A stretch of DNA of 64,000 bases from Dawidia cretensis (lineage in GTDB: Bacteria > Bacteroidota > Bacteroidia > Cytophagales > Cyclobacteriaceae): assembly GCF_018598175.1 (NCBI RefSeq), contig NZ_JAHESE010000008.1, positions 134,463-198,462 on the forward strand, given 5' to 3'. Shown here piece after piece: positions 9,301 to 17,679 of the stretch. The notes below the pieces were generated by a model. That model saw only the letters and a program-made list of their open reading frames with translations. It made no database searches and had not been told where the DNA came from. Positions within the stretch are counted from its first letter, which is position 1. Each line of letters starts with the position of its first letter. Made by a program: the position numbers and the translations under genes.

Positions 9301-12300
9301 ACCGAAACTATAATAGTTCTCACGGATCGCAACCGCCTGTGCACTCAGTGCGTCGGCCGAAAGGCCAGTATAAACAGTATACGTAACGTTGTCACCATCG
9401 GGATCAACAGCGGGCTTCCAGGTCAGCATATGATTACGCAACGTTCCGTTGGTGTTATTGGCCGGTGTTAACAATTCCGGCTTCGGCGGTGCAGCGTTTC
9501 CAGTGATAAATTTATAAACGGCGCTTGGCGTAACACCGCCCTTATTGTCGTAGGCAACTATTTGCCAATAATATTCGGTACTTGAAATCAATTTCGTCGT
9601 TACCGTATACTGGTTACTCGTAATATCTTCAGCAACGATCGTAAGATCACTCGCCGACGTTCCGATATACACACGGGCAAACACGGGATCTCCGTTGCTA
9701 TCGGATAAGGCATTCCAACGCAGCACCGGCAAACGGGATACTGCCGTGGCGTTGTTAGCAGGCTGCGTCAGTGTAGGCACCCTGGGAGAAGCGTTTGCCG
9801 CATTGGGTAGTGTTGTAAAACGCCACACGTCGCTTTCCGATACTGTGCCATGCGTATCGCTGGCCACTACTTTCCAATAGTACGTTGTATTCTGCTTCAG
9901 CGCCTTCACCTGAAAAAATGTGCCCGTAATACCCGTAGCAACCTTCTGTACCGGTGTAGTGCTCGTATCGACATATAACGTGTAAGTCACCGCTTCACCA
10001 TCGGAATCGGTAACCGCCTGCCACTCCAGGCGCGTCGTAAATGGCTGGTCCACGCTTCGATCAAGCGGACTTTGCAGAAGAGGTTTCACCGGCGCACGGT
10101 TATTGTCTTTTACACATCGAACAGAAACAGCACCCTGGAGAATAGGATCGCTACCGATCGTAATAATGGTCTTAGCGGGCGTGTAACTATACCGGATATA
10201 GGAGCCCTTACCGGCTTCCATATTGGCTAACCAAAAGGCAGCGTTCGTATCCTCAAAGATAGATCCTCCAATCTTCATACCCGACGGAAGAATGCTAAGT
10301 CCACTCACGTTCAGCCACGACGATTCCTTACCGCTGGCGGCACTCCACGTATCATAAAAAATTGTACTGGCTACCACGGCGTCACTTCCGGACGCACCGC
10401 CTAACAAAGGATTGATGTCAGCCCATTGCTCCGACGTTGGTATCGCCCATCCCGCCGGACATACCCCCTGTTTCGGTACCGTTATAACGGGATTATCGAC
10501 AGCATTCAATGCTCCGCTCCAGTTATACAAATACCCGTATTTTCTAAGATTTTCCGGATCATGGCCAAGCACAAAATACTCCTTGCCACCGGTAGATTCA
10601 TCAAATACGTAGCTATAGCCCGAATAGCCATCGCCGGGATCAGGCTGATATGCCAGGTTATGGATCATCCATTTACGGTCTCCCAGCAGCACCCATTGAT
10701 AGGTCTGCCCATCGCGCGTATCCACAAAAGACCCTGTTGGATTACCCTGGCGAGGTTTCGTGCGGAAGTTCTGAACCGTACTTTCAGCTGTCGTACCGTC
10801 GGCGTTATGCGCTACTATTTTCCAATAATAGGTTGTGCTATAGGGAAGATTATGCACGGCATATTTCATGTCGGTAATGTGCTCCGCCACCCTTACCGGT
10901 GGGCTCTGAGTATCGAGGTAGACATCGAACGACGCATTTTTTGATGGGTCATATCGCCACAGCATATCGAAATCAATATCCATGTACGTAGAAACCGTTC
11001 GTGGATAAGTCAGCACGGGCACGGTGCCTGTTATATCTTTCTCCGTCACAAAGGAATAAATATCACTTTCCGTGGATTCACTGGTAACATCCTGCGCCAC
11101 GACTTTCCAATAATATTTGGTATTGCTCAACAAAGATTGCCCGTACGTAAAAGTGCTCGTATTGACGGCTGTGCCCCCGAGGAGCATATTCGTCGCCGAC
11201 GTACCCACATAAACACGGTATAGTGTTCGGGTGCCGTCGGGATCTTCACCGCCCTGCCAGCCAAAGGTGGGCTGTAACCCAACATTATCTGAAAGATTCG
11301 CGGGACTTAGGAGTATGGGCTTATCCGGAAGCTGATTAATCTGCAAATCGATTGAATAAGACCTTGTTACTGAGCCAGAAGTTACCCGCACGGTAACCTG
11401 GTTATGGGCGGAAAAATTGCCGCTGACGAAATAAATTGTCGACGCGTTGGTCGGCAATCCAAATATATAGGGCGAGCTGGTTGACAGCGTCAGATACGAT
11501 GGAAGCTCAACATCAACGTCAACGGAACCTGTGTGGTTTAAAACGAGGGCTACAAACCCGGTCATCGTAGTTTTGCCTTTCACTTCATACGTTTCAATGC
11601 TCTTGTTGAAAGCGGGAGAAAGGTTCGTCGCAGCATACTCATATAACTGCTGCAAATGAGAGTAACGATAATATACAGAAAGGCCGGTGATGTTCACATC
11701 TGCCGAAGTCGTCGTAAATGCCGACACACTACTTTGTGACGTCCCGCCTTTTCGATCCGTTGCAGTGATCTTCCAATAATATTTTATAGCGGGACTTGTG
11801 CCTGTGGGAACAAATTCCGGCGTGCTTAAGCCTGACCCAACGCGCTGCAGCGTTGTCGCAGATGTACCAAAATAAACATCATAAAATACCGGATCGTTAT
11901 CAGGATCAACCGACGGCGCCCACACCAACGTGGGCGGCAGGCCTACACCACCGGCGTTATTCAAGGGGGCTGTTATCAGCGGTATAGCAGGAGCCTCGTT
12001 ACCTTCCGCGGCCTTCGTGGTAAAAGTCCACGTATCGCTTTCTGTCCGACCACCTTGTTTGTCTACTACCGCAACTTTCCAATAGTACTTTGTACCTGCG
12101 TTAAGATATAAAAAACTATTACTCAATGTTGTAACGTGCATCTGGGTTACCTGAGAAGAGGTTCCATACCAGAGCTCATAATGGTCAACATCATTATCCG
12201 CGTCGAATGACCGGGTCCATAACAGCTCTACGTTAGGTTCTATTCCTGTACTGTTATTGGCAGGAAAAAGTGCAACGGGTGGTAGGGGTAAATTATTTGC

Positions 12301-12999
12301 GGTTTTAAAACTCCAGATGCTACTCTGGCTTTCTTTTCCCCGACCATCGCCGGAAACTACTTTCCAATAGTATGTTTTATTCCCCTTCAAAGGGGTATTT
12401 ATTTTAAAGTTGGTTCCCGACAGGTTGCCGGCGAGTAATTTTGATGGGTTGGTGAGCGAATCCAGGTATAGACTATACGAAACAGCGTCACCATCCAGGT
12501 CTGTACTCTCGTCCCAGCCAAGCAACGGCGTCCACGGCGCGTTAGCGGCTCCCGCCGTCGGCGTGGGGTTGGTGGGATTCGTTGGGGCATTTAAATTCGT
12601 GTCCGGCGTTGCGAAACTCCATGCTGCACTCTCCGATCGGCCCTGGTCATCACGCGCAACAACTTTCCAGTAAAATGTTGTACCGCCCGGCAGCGGATTC
12701 AGCAGAATAACGGAAATATCAACACCATCGGAGAATACAATAACCTTGTTGTTTTCAAAACCGTCGTAAATGCCGTCCTGAAATAAGTTGATACTCGCCG
12801 GATTGCTGCCAACGTATAGATCGTACAGTATTGCTGTACCGTTGCTGCTGGAAGAAAAAGTCCACGAAAATAATCCGTCGGTATAATCCTGTTGCTGATT
12901 GGCCGGCAGCTTAAGTTCCGGCCTGGAAGGAATCGTGTTTGAAAAACCGGAAATAATGCCTGATACCATCAGGATAAGCAATACAACTATGTGTCTCAT
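6352..12999 (-). CDS. Giant T9SS-exported adhesin with fibronectin-III repeats and a FISUMP domain
   Basis: The 2215-residue protein starts with a Sec signal peptide (MRHIVVLLILMVSG). I count 15 fibronectin-III-like repeats, each with an SxDPDGD-type turn and a YYWKVVAxDxxGG...W.F.T strand set. They run from about residue 25 to 1865. About residues 436-550 form a different beta domain. About residues 750-965 form a FISUMP (Fibrobacter major paralogous) domain (TYQWVLLGDRKWMIHNLAYQ, GYLYNWSGALNA, CPAGWAIPTSEQW). Three carboxypeptidase-regulatory-like repeats follow (1870-2105; SGKV, AGTV and SGTV starts). The last 95 residues are a T9SS sorting domain (YIYPNPTSDLIQIEL to KVMVMDQN). It should be a long extracellular stalk for adhesion or matrix. 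A terminator 127 nt upstream separates it from the vWA gene, so it probably has its own promoter. Confidence 0.93.
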   Translation of the reverse strand: MRHIVVLLILMVSGIISGFSNTIPSRPELKLPANQQQDYTDGLFSWTFSSSSNGTAILYDLYVGSNPASINLFQDGIYDGFENNKVIVFSDGVDISVILLNPLPGGTTFYWKVVARDDQGRSESAAWSFATPDTNLNAPTNPTNPTPTAGAANAPWTPLLGWDESTDLDGDAVSYSLYLDSLTNPSKLLAGNLSGTNFKINTPLKGNKTYYWKVVSGDGRGKESQSSIWSFKTANNLPLPPVALFPANNSTGIEPNVELLWTRSFDADNDVDHYELWYGTSSQVTQMHVTTLSNSFLYLNAGTKYYWKVAVVDKQGGRTESDTWTFTTKAAEGNEAPAIPLITAPLNNAGGVGLPPTLVWAPSVDPDNDPVFYDVYFGTSATTLQRVGSGLSTPEFVPTGTSPAIKYYWKITATDRKGGTSQSSVSAFTTTSADVNITGLSVYYRYSHLQQLYEYAATNLSPAFNKSIETYEVKGKTTMTGFVALVLNHTGSVDVDVELPSYLTLSTSSPYIFGLPTNASTIYFVSGNFSAHNQVTVRVTSGSVTRSYSIDLQINQLPDKPILLSPANLSDNVGLQPTFGWQGGEDPDGTRTLYRVYVGTSATNMLLGGTAVNTSTFTYGQSLLSNTKYYWKVVAQDVTSESTESDIYSFVTEKDITGTVPVLTYPRTVSTYMDIDFDMLWRYDPSKNASFDVYLDTQSPPVRVAEHITDMKYAVHNLPYSTTYYWKIVAHNADGTTAESTVQNFRTKPRQGNPTGSFVDTRDGQTYQWVLLGDRKWMIHNLAYQPDPGDGYSGYSYVFDESTGGKEYFVLGHDPENLRKYGYLYNWSGALNAVDNPVITVPKQGVCPAGWAIPTSEQWADINPLLGGASGSDAVVASTIFYDTWSAASGKESSWLNVSGLSILPSGMKIGGSIFEDTNAAFWLANMEAGKGSYIRYSYTPAKTIITIGSDPILQGAVSVRCVKDNNRAPVKPLLQSPLDRSVDQPFTTRLEWQAVTDSDGEAVTYTLYVDTSTTPVQKVATGITGTFFQVKALKQNTTYYWKVVASDTHGTVSESDVWRFTTLPNAANASPRVPTLTQPANNATAVSRLPVLRWNALSDSNGDPVFARVYIGTSASDLTIVAEDITSNQYTVTTKLISSTEYYWQIVAYDNKGGVTPSAVYKFITGNAAPPKPELLTPANNTNGTLRNHMLTWKPAVDPDGDNVTYTVYTGLSADALSAQAVAIRENYYSFGFADTPVGTDFYWKVVASDAKGLQTSSDTWRFRTYAVDGGINTGITLVSPTDRATNVELYPTLSWNAFVQNAKYDVYLQQGTSTWVLTASDVTATSFTVSNFLGESGLLPHTSYNWQIVYKDGSGKIFASPLRTFTTRNLLPVKPVLTAPTNQATQQPYTLTFAWQSTSDPDGDKLVYDFYLGTGANPTQKIAENLMQTQFSTPLYSVLPGTQYYWKVVAKDQYSGATSSDVWSFTVQNAPQNEAPSAPGLQLPANYAQHGDTHPVLSWEAGKDLNNDPLLYDVYLDISSDLKSPVATGLNVLTYNAINLLPHTTYYWKVVARDGHGGEAASAVWSFKTPNRAPNVVTLIAPSDEEELTVSSTVLAWNTALDPDNDVVTYDVYLDESINPSTRIAESLTTPSYPTPTLSNNKTYYWKVVTKDVFGGATSSVVHRFYSANEDPTIPVLLSPVRDGAIGVQSVNLSWSSSADPEGGVVAYDVYLDNNAAPQKKIGTVYSGTTILTTPLALNTPYYWKVVAIDKYGGAAESETWRITYQPGSTNQPPVSPVLTYPQHQSTLSGRDVTLRWQNSTDPEGDDVLYDIYLSGPLGTETQLATNWPYTHYSLYNLEFGKTFSWRVVAKDNTGNRSSMVWTFTTPGGRYYTVSGKVRHIQGNALQGALLQGFPTAVYTDATGVYAGQVPAGWEGTITPVLSPYQFSPAGIHVAAVQMDLTDQNFIASEEPLYSVAGTVTDTRNRPVANVALLGFPGAVSTNGAGQYTAAVPQGWSGTVSPVLADYTFAPSQRAYAGVGENFLLEDYQAVYTGSYTISGTVKNEIGQPLSGIVLKTEQDETQTDIAGNYAFHISPGWSGTVMPVSDKYTFNPANKTYSDVWENQPEQNYTSAVVTGTEGELAQAGYIYPNPTSDLIQIELAKPLKTPGMLVIYTASGQEAARCTLVAGTKTIRWQVIDASGKHLNTGLYYCCVFDTNKNRIMQGKVMVMDQN

Positions 13000-13125
13000 A
13001 ACTAGCGAAATACCGTGCTATTACCTTGCAAATACAAATAACTTCTAATCCTGAAACGCCATCTTTCCGATGGATCGTTCAAGTGTTATTAATACGACTT
13101 ACCCATGTTTGGTAAGCGCTATATA

Positions 13126-13157
13126 CAAAAAGCGCAGCAACATTTCGTTGCTGCGCT
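13126..13157 (-). terminator. Rho-independent terminator after the long RHS-locus gene string
   Basis: GCGCAGCAAC at 13132-13141 pairs perfectly with GTTGCTGCGC at 13147-13156 around a 5-nt loop. On the minus strand the stem is followed by a T run (13127-13131). It lies 27 nt after the stop of the vWA gene and is the first clear terminator below 44506. Confidence 0.88.
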
Positions 13158-13183
13158 CAATAAAAACATGCTACCGCGAGGGC

Positions 13184-16100
13184 CTATTTGACAACTATAC
13201 GTTTTGTCTCAAAAGTGCTGCCGGTAATAAATTTGACGAAATATATGCCTGGGTTCAGGGCTTGCTTATTAAACGTCACCTCATGCTTACCCTTCGCATA
13301 ACGCTGCTGTACCAATGCACGTTTAAACGTACCACCCTGTAAATCGTATAATTCGACCGTAACGTCTTCTTCTTGCGGCAACGTAAATCGAACGGCGCCT
13401 TCGGCTATCATAGGGTTCGGGAATACCGTCAATGCGCCATTAAGCCCTACGGCATCTTCCGATAGGAACTTGCCGACAATGGTAGCCGACAGATTTTCAT
13501 ATTTATTTACGCCAGATTTCCATTCTGCGACATACAGAGGCTTTTCAGTAAGCTCAGCCTGGTTCCAGAAACGCAGGTAAAAATTTTCATTGCCTTTTAT
13601 CTTCGCTCCGTCGAGTGTAACGACCGTACCGTGTTCTTTTACAGCGGCTTTTGCCAAAAGCTTACCATCTCTGTTGTAGATTCTCACCTCGTCGGAAGAC
13701 GACGGTTGATCCGCCCACGCGCCGGCTGGAATTAATACGTGCATGTATTTATCAACAGTCGTGATGACCTGCTGGCTACGTGTATTCGCGGCTGTTTTTC
13801 CGGCGGTCCGTGCCGCAACGAATGGACCCAAAGGAGCGGGGAATGTAAAGGTCATGTCCGCAAAGCTCCAGGCTTTGTAAGACTTGCCCGGCTCGAGGTT
13901 TTTGTTCGTCCATCCGTTATCGCCCCAGGCAGGAAGGTAGCTTTCAATGATAAAGCTGTTATCGCTATTCACGATATAGCGGTCCAGGATAAAGATGTCC
14001 GGCCCAAACGGCGGGAACACCGCCTCAACGCTCTCCGGCGCCTGATAGGGAGATCCAATAAGCGTTCCTTCATCGGCAATATTTACGGAAAAATTAGAAG
14101 GCGCTAACTTTAACCGTGCACCCTTAACTTTAAGCGTCTGGGCACTCTTCATAAAAACACTATATCCGTAAGCGGGTACGTAGTTGGTAATAGCGCTTGG
14201 TCCGGCAGGTTTCCATTCCCGGCCCTCCGAATCCATTACATAATCAACCTCGCTGAGTATAGGCGCGAACAAGTCCGCAAATGAATTACTCTTCGGGAAC
14301 ATATAGGTAGACCAATAATTTGTACCCTGTTGCAAGGTAATAAACTGTTCAGCCCATCCGTATATGCTCTTTATAAACGTCTGCTTGTTTGATCCCCAAA
14401 CACTAACAGAAGGCGTTTGCGTGTAGAGCTCCAGGTCGGTATTAAAGACGTCGCCGGTTGCTTTTTTATAAATCTTGAAGGTGAAGCCCTGCCCCGTTGT
14501 AAACCCATCGAGTAGCGGAGTATTTGTATTGTCGCCGTATGCCACCAATGATTGAGATGGCCACGTTACACTACCGGCAGGTTTTAGCTCCCCGGCGGGA
14601 TTAGTGAAGAACACACCAATGATATCCCCAGGGGCCAGCACTTCATTTTCATTTCTAACGGTAGACGCATACAGGCCGGATGTAAACAAACGAATGGTGT
14701 GAAAGGGCGCTCCCACAGGTGGTATAGACCAGGGTATGCCTACTGCCACGGAGTGTGGCCCATGCGTCGTCGAGATCCGGAAGTTATCCTCTGCTACAAT
14801 AGAGTAATACAACATCGTATTCTCGTTCACGGCTGGTATGGTGAAGGTATACTGATCGGGGCTTCCTGCTACAGGCACCAGGCTTGCTTCATGCTCCGTA
14901 ATTTCGAGGTCTTTTCTCCACCGGATTTTCAGACTAGCCGGATTCAACTGGGTCGTATTATCCGTAATGGTAGCAGTAATGACCAGCGGCTGTTTGGGAT
15001 CAATGGTTTCCGTAGGCGTATGTACAATTAACGGTGCAATATTCGGGAGTATTGCAAACGAATAGGGATACCCCACGCGGTCTATAAATTCCGGCGTGAT
15101 GGTGGTCGCTTGCCCGTCTGTTGCACGTATATAGTACTGTATGCCTGGCTCCTGTGCGTCCACTGCCGGAATAGTTGCTTCCCAGACAGATTTGGTAGGT
15201 GTGCCGGGGGCGTTGCTGGTACGCGTCATGTTCAGTATTTTATAGGCGGCGTTTGATCCCGCCAGCCTGTAATACAATGTACACGCGTTGGTAACGATAT
15301 TATCCCAGTCCGTAGCCTCAACTTCTATCTTTTTAGGCTGATTGTTTAACTGGGGTGTAGTATGCAATGCCATCGTGGCGTTTGTACGCAGAATAGCAGG
15401 TGCCGCACCGGGTGTATAATTCCCAAAAAGGGTAAGGGTAGACCCGCCATAATTGACCTTCACCTCTACAGTTCTCCGTAGCCCGTCAAATAGCGGAGAT
15501 GTTGGCGTATAACGAATGGCGTAGCTTCCGGAAATCTCCACACCGATGTCCCGGAGAATGTCATTAAACGGATTCGTAATCAGGTAAGATCGACCGCCGG
15601 TTGCGGTAGCAATCGTTCCATAGTCTTGCTCAAATATCGGACCAGCGCTTACGACTGTATACGTCTTTACACCAGAGTTCACCAACTGATTAATAATCAC
15701 CTGACGATCTTTGATAATCTGAGCGTTCATGTTCGATCCTTGTATCGTCTCGTCCGTAATCAATATAAAGATACGTTGCGCGCCGGGCCGGAAAGAATAC
15801 TGTGCCGCAGACTGGTAAAGAGCGTCCCACGCGGGTTCAGTACCGCCATCGATGGTGTTTACAGCATTCCAAACAGTAATGTACTCCTGAGCACTTGTAT
15901 AAAATCTGGCGTTGTCATGAAATAACGGTATCCCGTTACCGGTACTTTGACCAAAACGACATAACCCCAACCGGAAATCATACGAGGAATCCTGTAGCTG
16001 CTGTACAAAGGCGGCTACGTTTGCTGCTACTCCCGCCCGTTCCTCCGTCATACTGCCGCTATTATCCATTAGAAAAACAATATCGACGGGCTTCTTGATC

Positions 16101-16966
16101 GTATCAACCAGGGGCGTATAGACGAAAAATGTTTCATCACGTGCTGTTGTCAACGTATCGACACCGCCGACACCATTGGGGATATACTCACGCACAAAGA
16201 AATTATCCTTTGTGAGTGTCAGCAGCGGCACGCCACCGTCTTCCACGCTCAGGTGGCTCATAATATAGCGAGGGAACCATTGCGCGTCAACACCCGTCAT
16301 TCTTCCGGACATAGCTGCCAGAACGCCGACTGAACCTCCGGCTCTTGCCGCTTTCGATGCCGGCGTGCCGACAGAAAGCTCAGAACGCCTCCCGGCATCA
16401 GGCAATACTTCTTTCTTTAGGGTTAGCCCGCCGATTGTCCAGCCACGATATTGATTGGCCCGATCAGCCACCAGGCGAAACGCTAACGTAATCTCTTTGC
16501 CGGCATACTCCGTAACATTAACAACCGACGTGTGCCAGTCGCTCTTCCCATCAACAACCGACAACGTCTTCCAGGTAGCACCTTTGTCAGCCGAAATCTG
16601 AACAAGGCCCTTATCATGGAAGCTTTCAATTTCAAACCATTCTTTAATGTAAACGTTTAATCGTTCACTGCTGCCTGACAAAGACGGCAGCACGATCGAT
16701 GGAGATTCCACCGAGCTTACACTACCCTTGGCGTACAGGCCGGTACTAAGCCCTTCCGGCGTAACTTTCCAATGCTGCGTATTCCATGTTGCCAAGGTGG
16801 CAGCATCAACATCGAGCAAAACAAGGCCATCCGTATAGACGTCCGGCGTTGTACTGATCGGCCGATCATACAGCAGCCCCTTGGGCTGCAACTTTTCGTC
16901 TTCCTGTGCATGCGCACTGGAAATAACGAAGAGCAGACTCATAAAGAATAATAGAATTCTCTTCAT
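13184..16966 (-). CDS. von Willebrand factor A domain protein with T9SS sorting domain
   Basis: The 1260-residue protein has a signal peptide (MKRILLFFMSLLFVISSAHA). An N-terminal jelly-roll-like part precedes a vWA domain at about residues 295-480, with the MIDAS metal site DNSGS in IVFLMDNSGSMTEER and a later Thr/Asp pair (ILITDETIQG). Several Ig-like or bacterial Ig-like beta domains follow. The final 85 residues are a T9SS C-terminal sorting domain (LTVFPNPMIAEGAVRFTLP to ETKRIVVK). The protein should be moved through the outer membrane by T9SS and either released or anchored. It starts 44 nt after the small membrane-protein gene at 17011-17679, and its 3' end has a strong terminator, so it looks like the last gene of the RHS gene string. 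A ligand or adhesion role is inferred from vWA proteins in general. Confidence 0.92.
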   Translation of the reverse strand: MKRILLFFMSLLFVISSAHAQEDEKLQPKGLLYDRPISTTPDVYTDGLVLLDVDAATLATWNTQHWKVTPEGLSTGLYAKGSVSSVESPSIVLPSLSGSSERLNVYIKEWFEIESFHDKGLVQISADKGATWKTLSVVDGKSDWHTSVVNVTEYAGKEITLAFRLVADRANQYRGWTIGGLTLKKEVLPDAGRRSELSVGTPASKAARAGGSVGVLAAMSGRMTGVDAQWFPRYIMSHLSVEDGGVPLLTLTKDNFFVREYIPNGVGGVDTLTTARDETFFVYTPLVDTIKKPVDIVFLMDNSGSMTEERAGVAANVAAFVQQLQDSSYDFRLGLCRFGQSTGNGIPLFHDNARFYTSAQEYITVWNAVNTIDGGTEPAWDALYQSAAQYSFRPGAQRIFILITDETIQGSNMNAQIIKDRQVIINQLVNSGVKTYTVVSAGPIFEQDYGTIATATGGRSYLITNPFNDILRDIGVEISGSYAIRYTPTSPLFDGLRRTVEVKVNYGGSTLTLFGNYTPGAAPAILRTNATMALHTTPQLNNQPKKIEVEATDWDNIVTNACTLYYRLAGSNAAYKILNMTRTSNAPGTPTKSVWEATIPAVDAQEPGIQYYIRATDGQATTITPEFIDRVGYPYSFAILPNIAPLIVHTPTETIDPKQPLVITATITDNTTQLNPASLKIRWRKDLEITEHEASLVPVAGSPDQYTFTIPAVNENTMLYYSIVAEDNFRISTTHGPHSVAVGIPWSIPPVGAPFHTIRLFTSGLYASTVRNENEVLAPGDIIGVFFTNPAGELKPAGSVTWPSQSLVAYGDNTNTPLLDGFTTGQGFTFKIYKKATGDVFNTDLELYTQTPSVSVWGSNKQTFIKSIYGWAEQFITLQQGTNYWSTYMFPKSNSFADLFAPILSEVDYVMDSEGREWKPAGPSAITNYVPAYGYSVFMKSAQTLKVKGARLKLAPSNFSVNIADEGTLIGSPYQAPESVEAVFPPFGPDIFILDRYIVNSDNSFIIESYLPAWGDNGWTNKNLEPGKSYKAWSFADMTFTFPAPLGPFVAARTAGKTAANTRSQQVITTVDKYMHVLIPAGAWADQPSSSDEVRIYNRDGKLLAKAAVKEHGTVVTLDGAKIKGNENFYLRFWNQAELTEKPLYVAEWKSGVNKYENLSATIVGKFLSEDAVGLNGALTVFPNPMIAEGAVRFTLPQEEDVTVELYDLQGGTFKRALVQQRYAKGKHEVTFNKQALNPGIYFVKFITGSTFETKRIVVK

Positions 16967-17010
16967 ACAAATAATAATTTATGGTTAAAAAAGTGTTTAT
17001 AACATGCTCT

Positions 17011-17679
17011 CTATTGACCTGCCAGCGTATACACCTGTTGCGTAGTATAAACGCCGGACGCTTTCTCTAATCCGATCCATTGTCCCTCTATATCGTGATT
17101 CACAAAAGACAACGTATCGTTTACAAGTAAAACATATAACTTCTGCCTGTACACAGCCTCGTTGGAGGATACAACCCTTATCTTCACTGGTTTCAATTTA
17201 CCCTGATAAGACAACCGTACGCCAATCGAATCATTCCCGGTAGCCTCCCGGCATTTACACTCGAAGACCAAACTATCACCACGATTCAAATCCCGGCTTT
17301 CGAATGAATGAATATTTCTTGTCGCAACGTTTATTTCCTTGATTTCCCCGGCCGACAAATTCTTCACCACGATCTCTAAATCATTCGACTTGGATTCGAA
17401 ATAGAAATACAAGACTACCGTAAACAACATCAAGAATGCCCACGAAGAAATGTAAAACCAATCAAGTCTGGATTTTGATTTTACGAAAACAGAATAAACG
17501 GCCAACAGGCCGGTAATCACGGCAACAGGTATAACAACATAACCGATATATGTCCCATACGAAAAAACTGTTTTTATCCGCGACAACGACATGTACGCAT
17601 ACACATAACGCACATTGCCATAGGCCAAGAAAGCCAATAGTACTATCCCGACATAGTGATACATATAATTACGCTTCAT
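17011..17679 (-). CDS. Membrane protein downstream of RHS1, candidate immunity protein
   Basis: This 222-residue protein has three predicted membrane helices (IVLLAFLAYGNVRYVYAYM, YIGYVVIPVAVITGLLAVYS, WAFLMLFTVVLYFYF) and then a soluble domain of about 115 residues facing one side (DLEIVVKNLSAGEIKEI onward). I recognise no family. Its ATG overlaps the RHS1 stop as TGATG, a one-base overlap; a GTG one codon earlier is possible. In polymorphic toxin loci the small gene directly after an RHS toxin usually encodes its immunity protein. That is the reason for the proposal here; the sequence itself does not prove it. A membrane immunity protein would fit a toxin acting at the inner membrane or in the periplasm. 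Confidence 0.72.
   Translation of the reverse strand: MKRNYMYHYVGIVLLAFLAYGNVRYVYAYMSLSRIKTVFSYGTYIGYVVIPVAVITGLLAVYSVFVKSKSRLDWFYISSWAFLMLFTVVLYFYFESKSNDLEIVVKNLSAGEIKEINVATRNIHSFESRDLNRGDSLVFECKCREATGNDSIGVRLSYQGKLKPVKIRVVSSNEAVYRQKLYVLLVNDTLSFVNHDIEGQWIGLEKASGVYTTQQVYTLAGQ

Noticed and set aside
6352-12999. Regularly spaced similar DNA segments, a possible CRISPR array
   Set aside because: The spacing is about 280-300 bp, the copies are diverged and in frame, and they encode fibronectin-III repeats.
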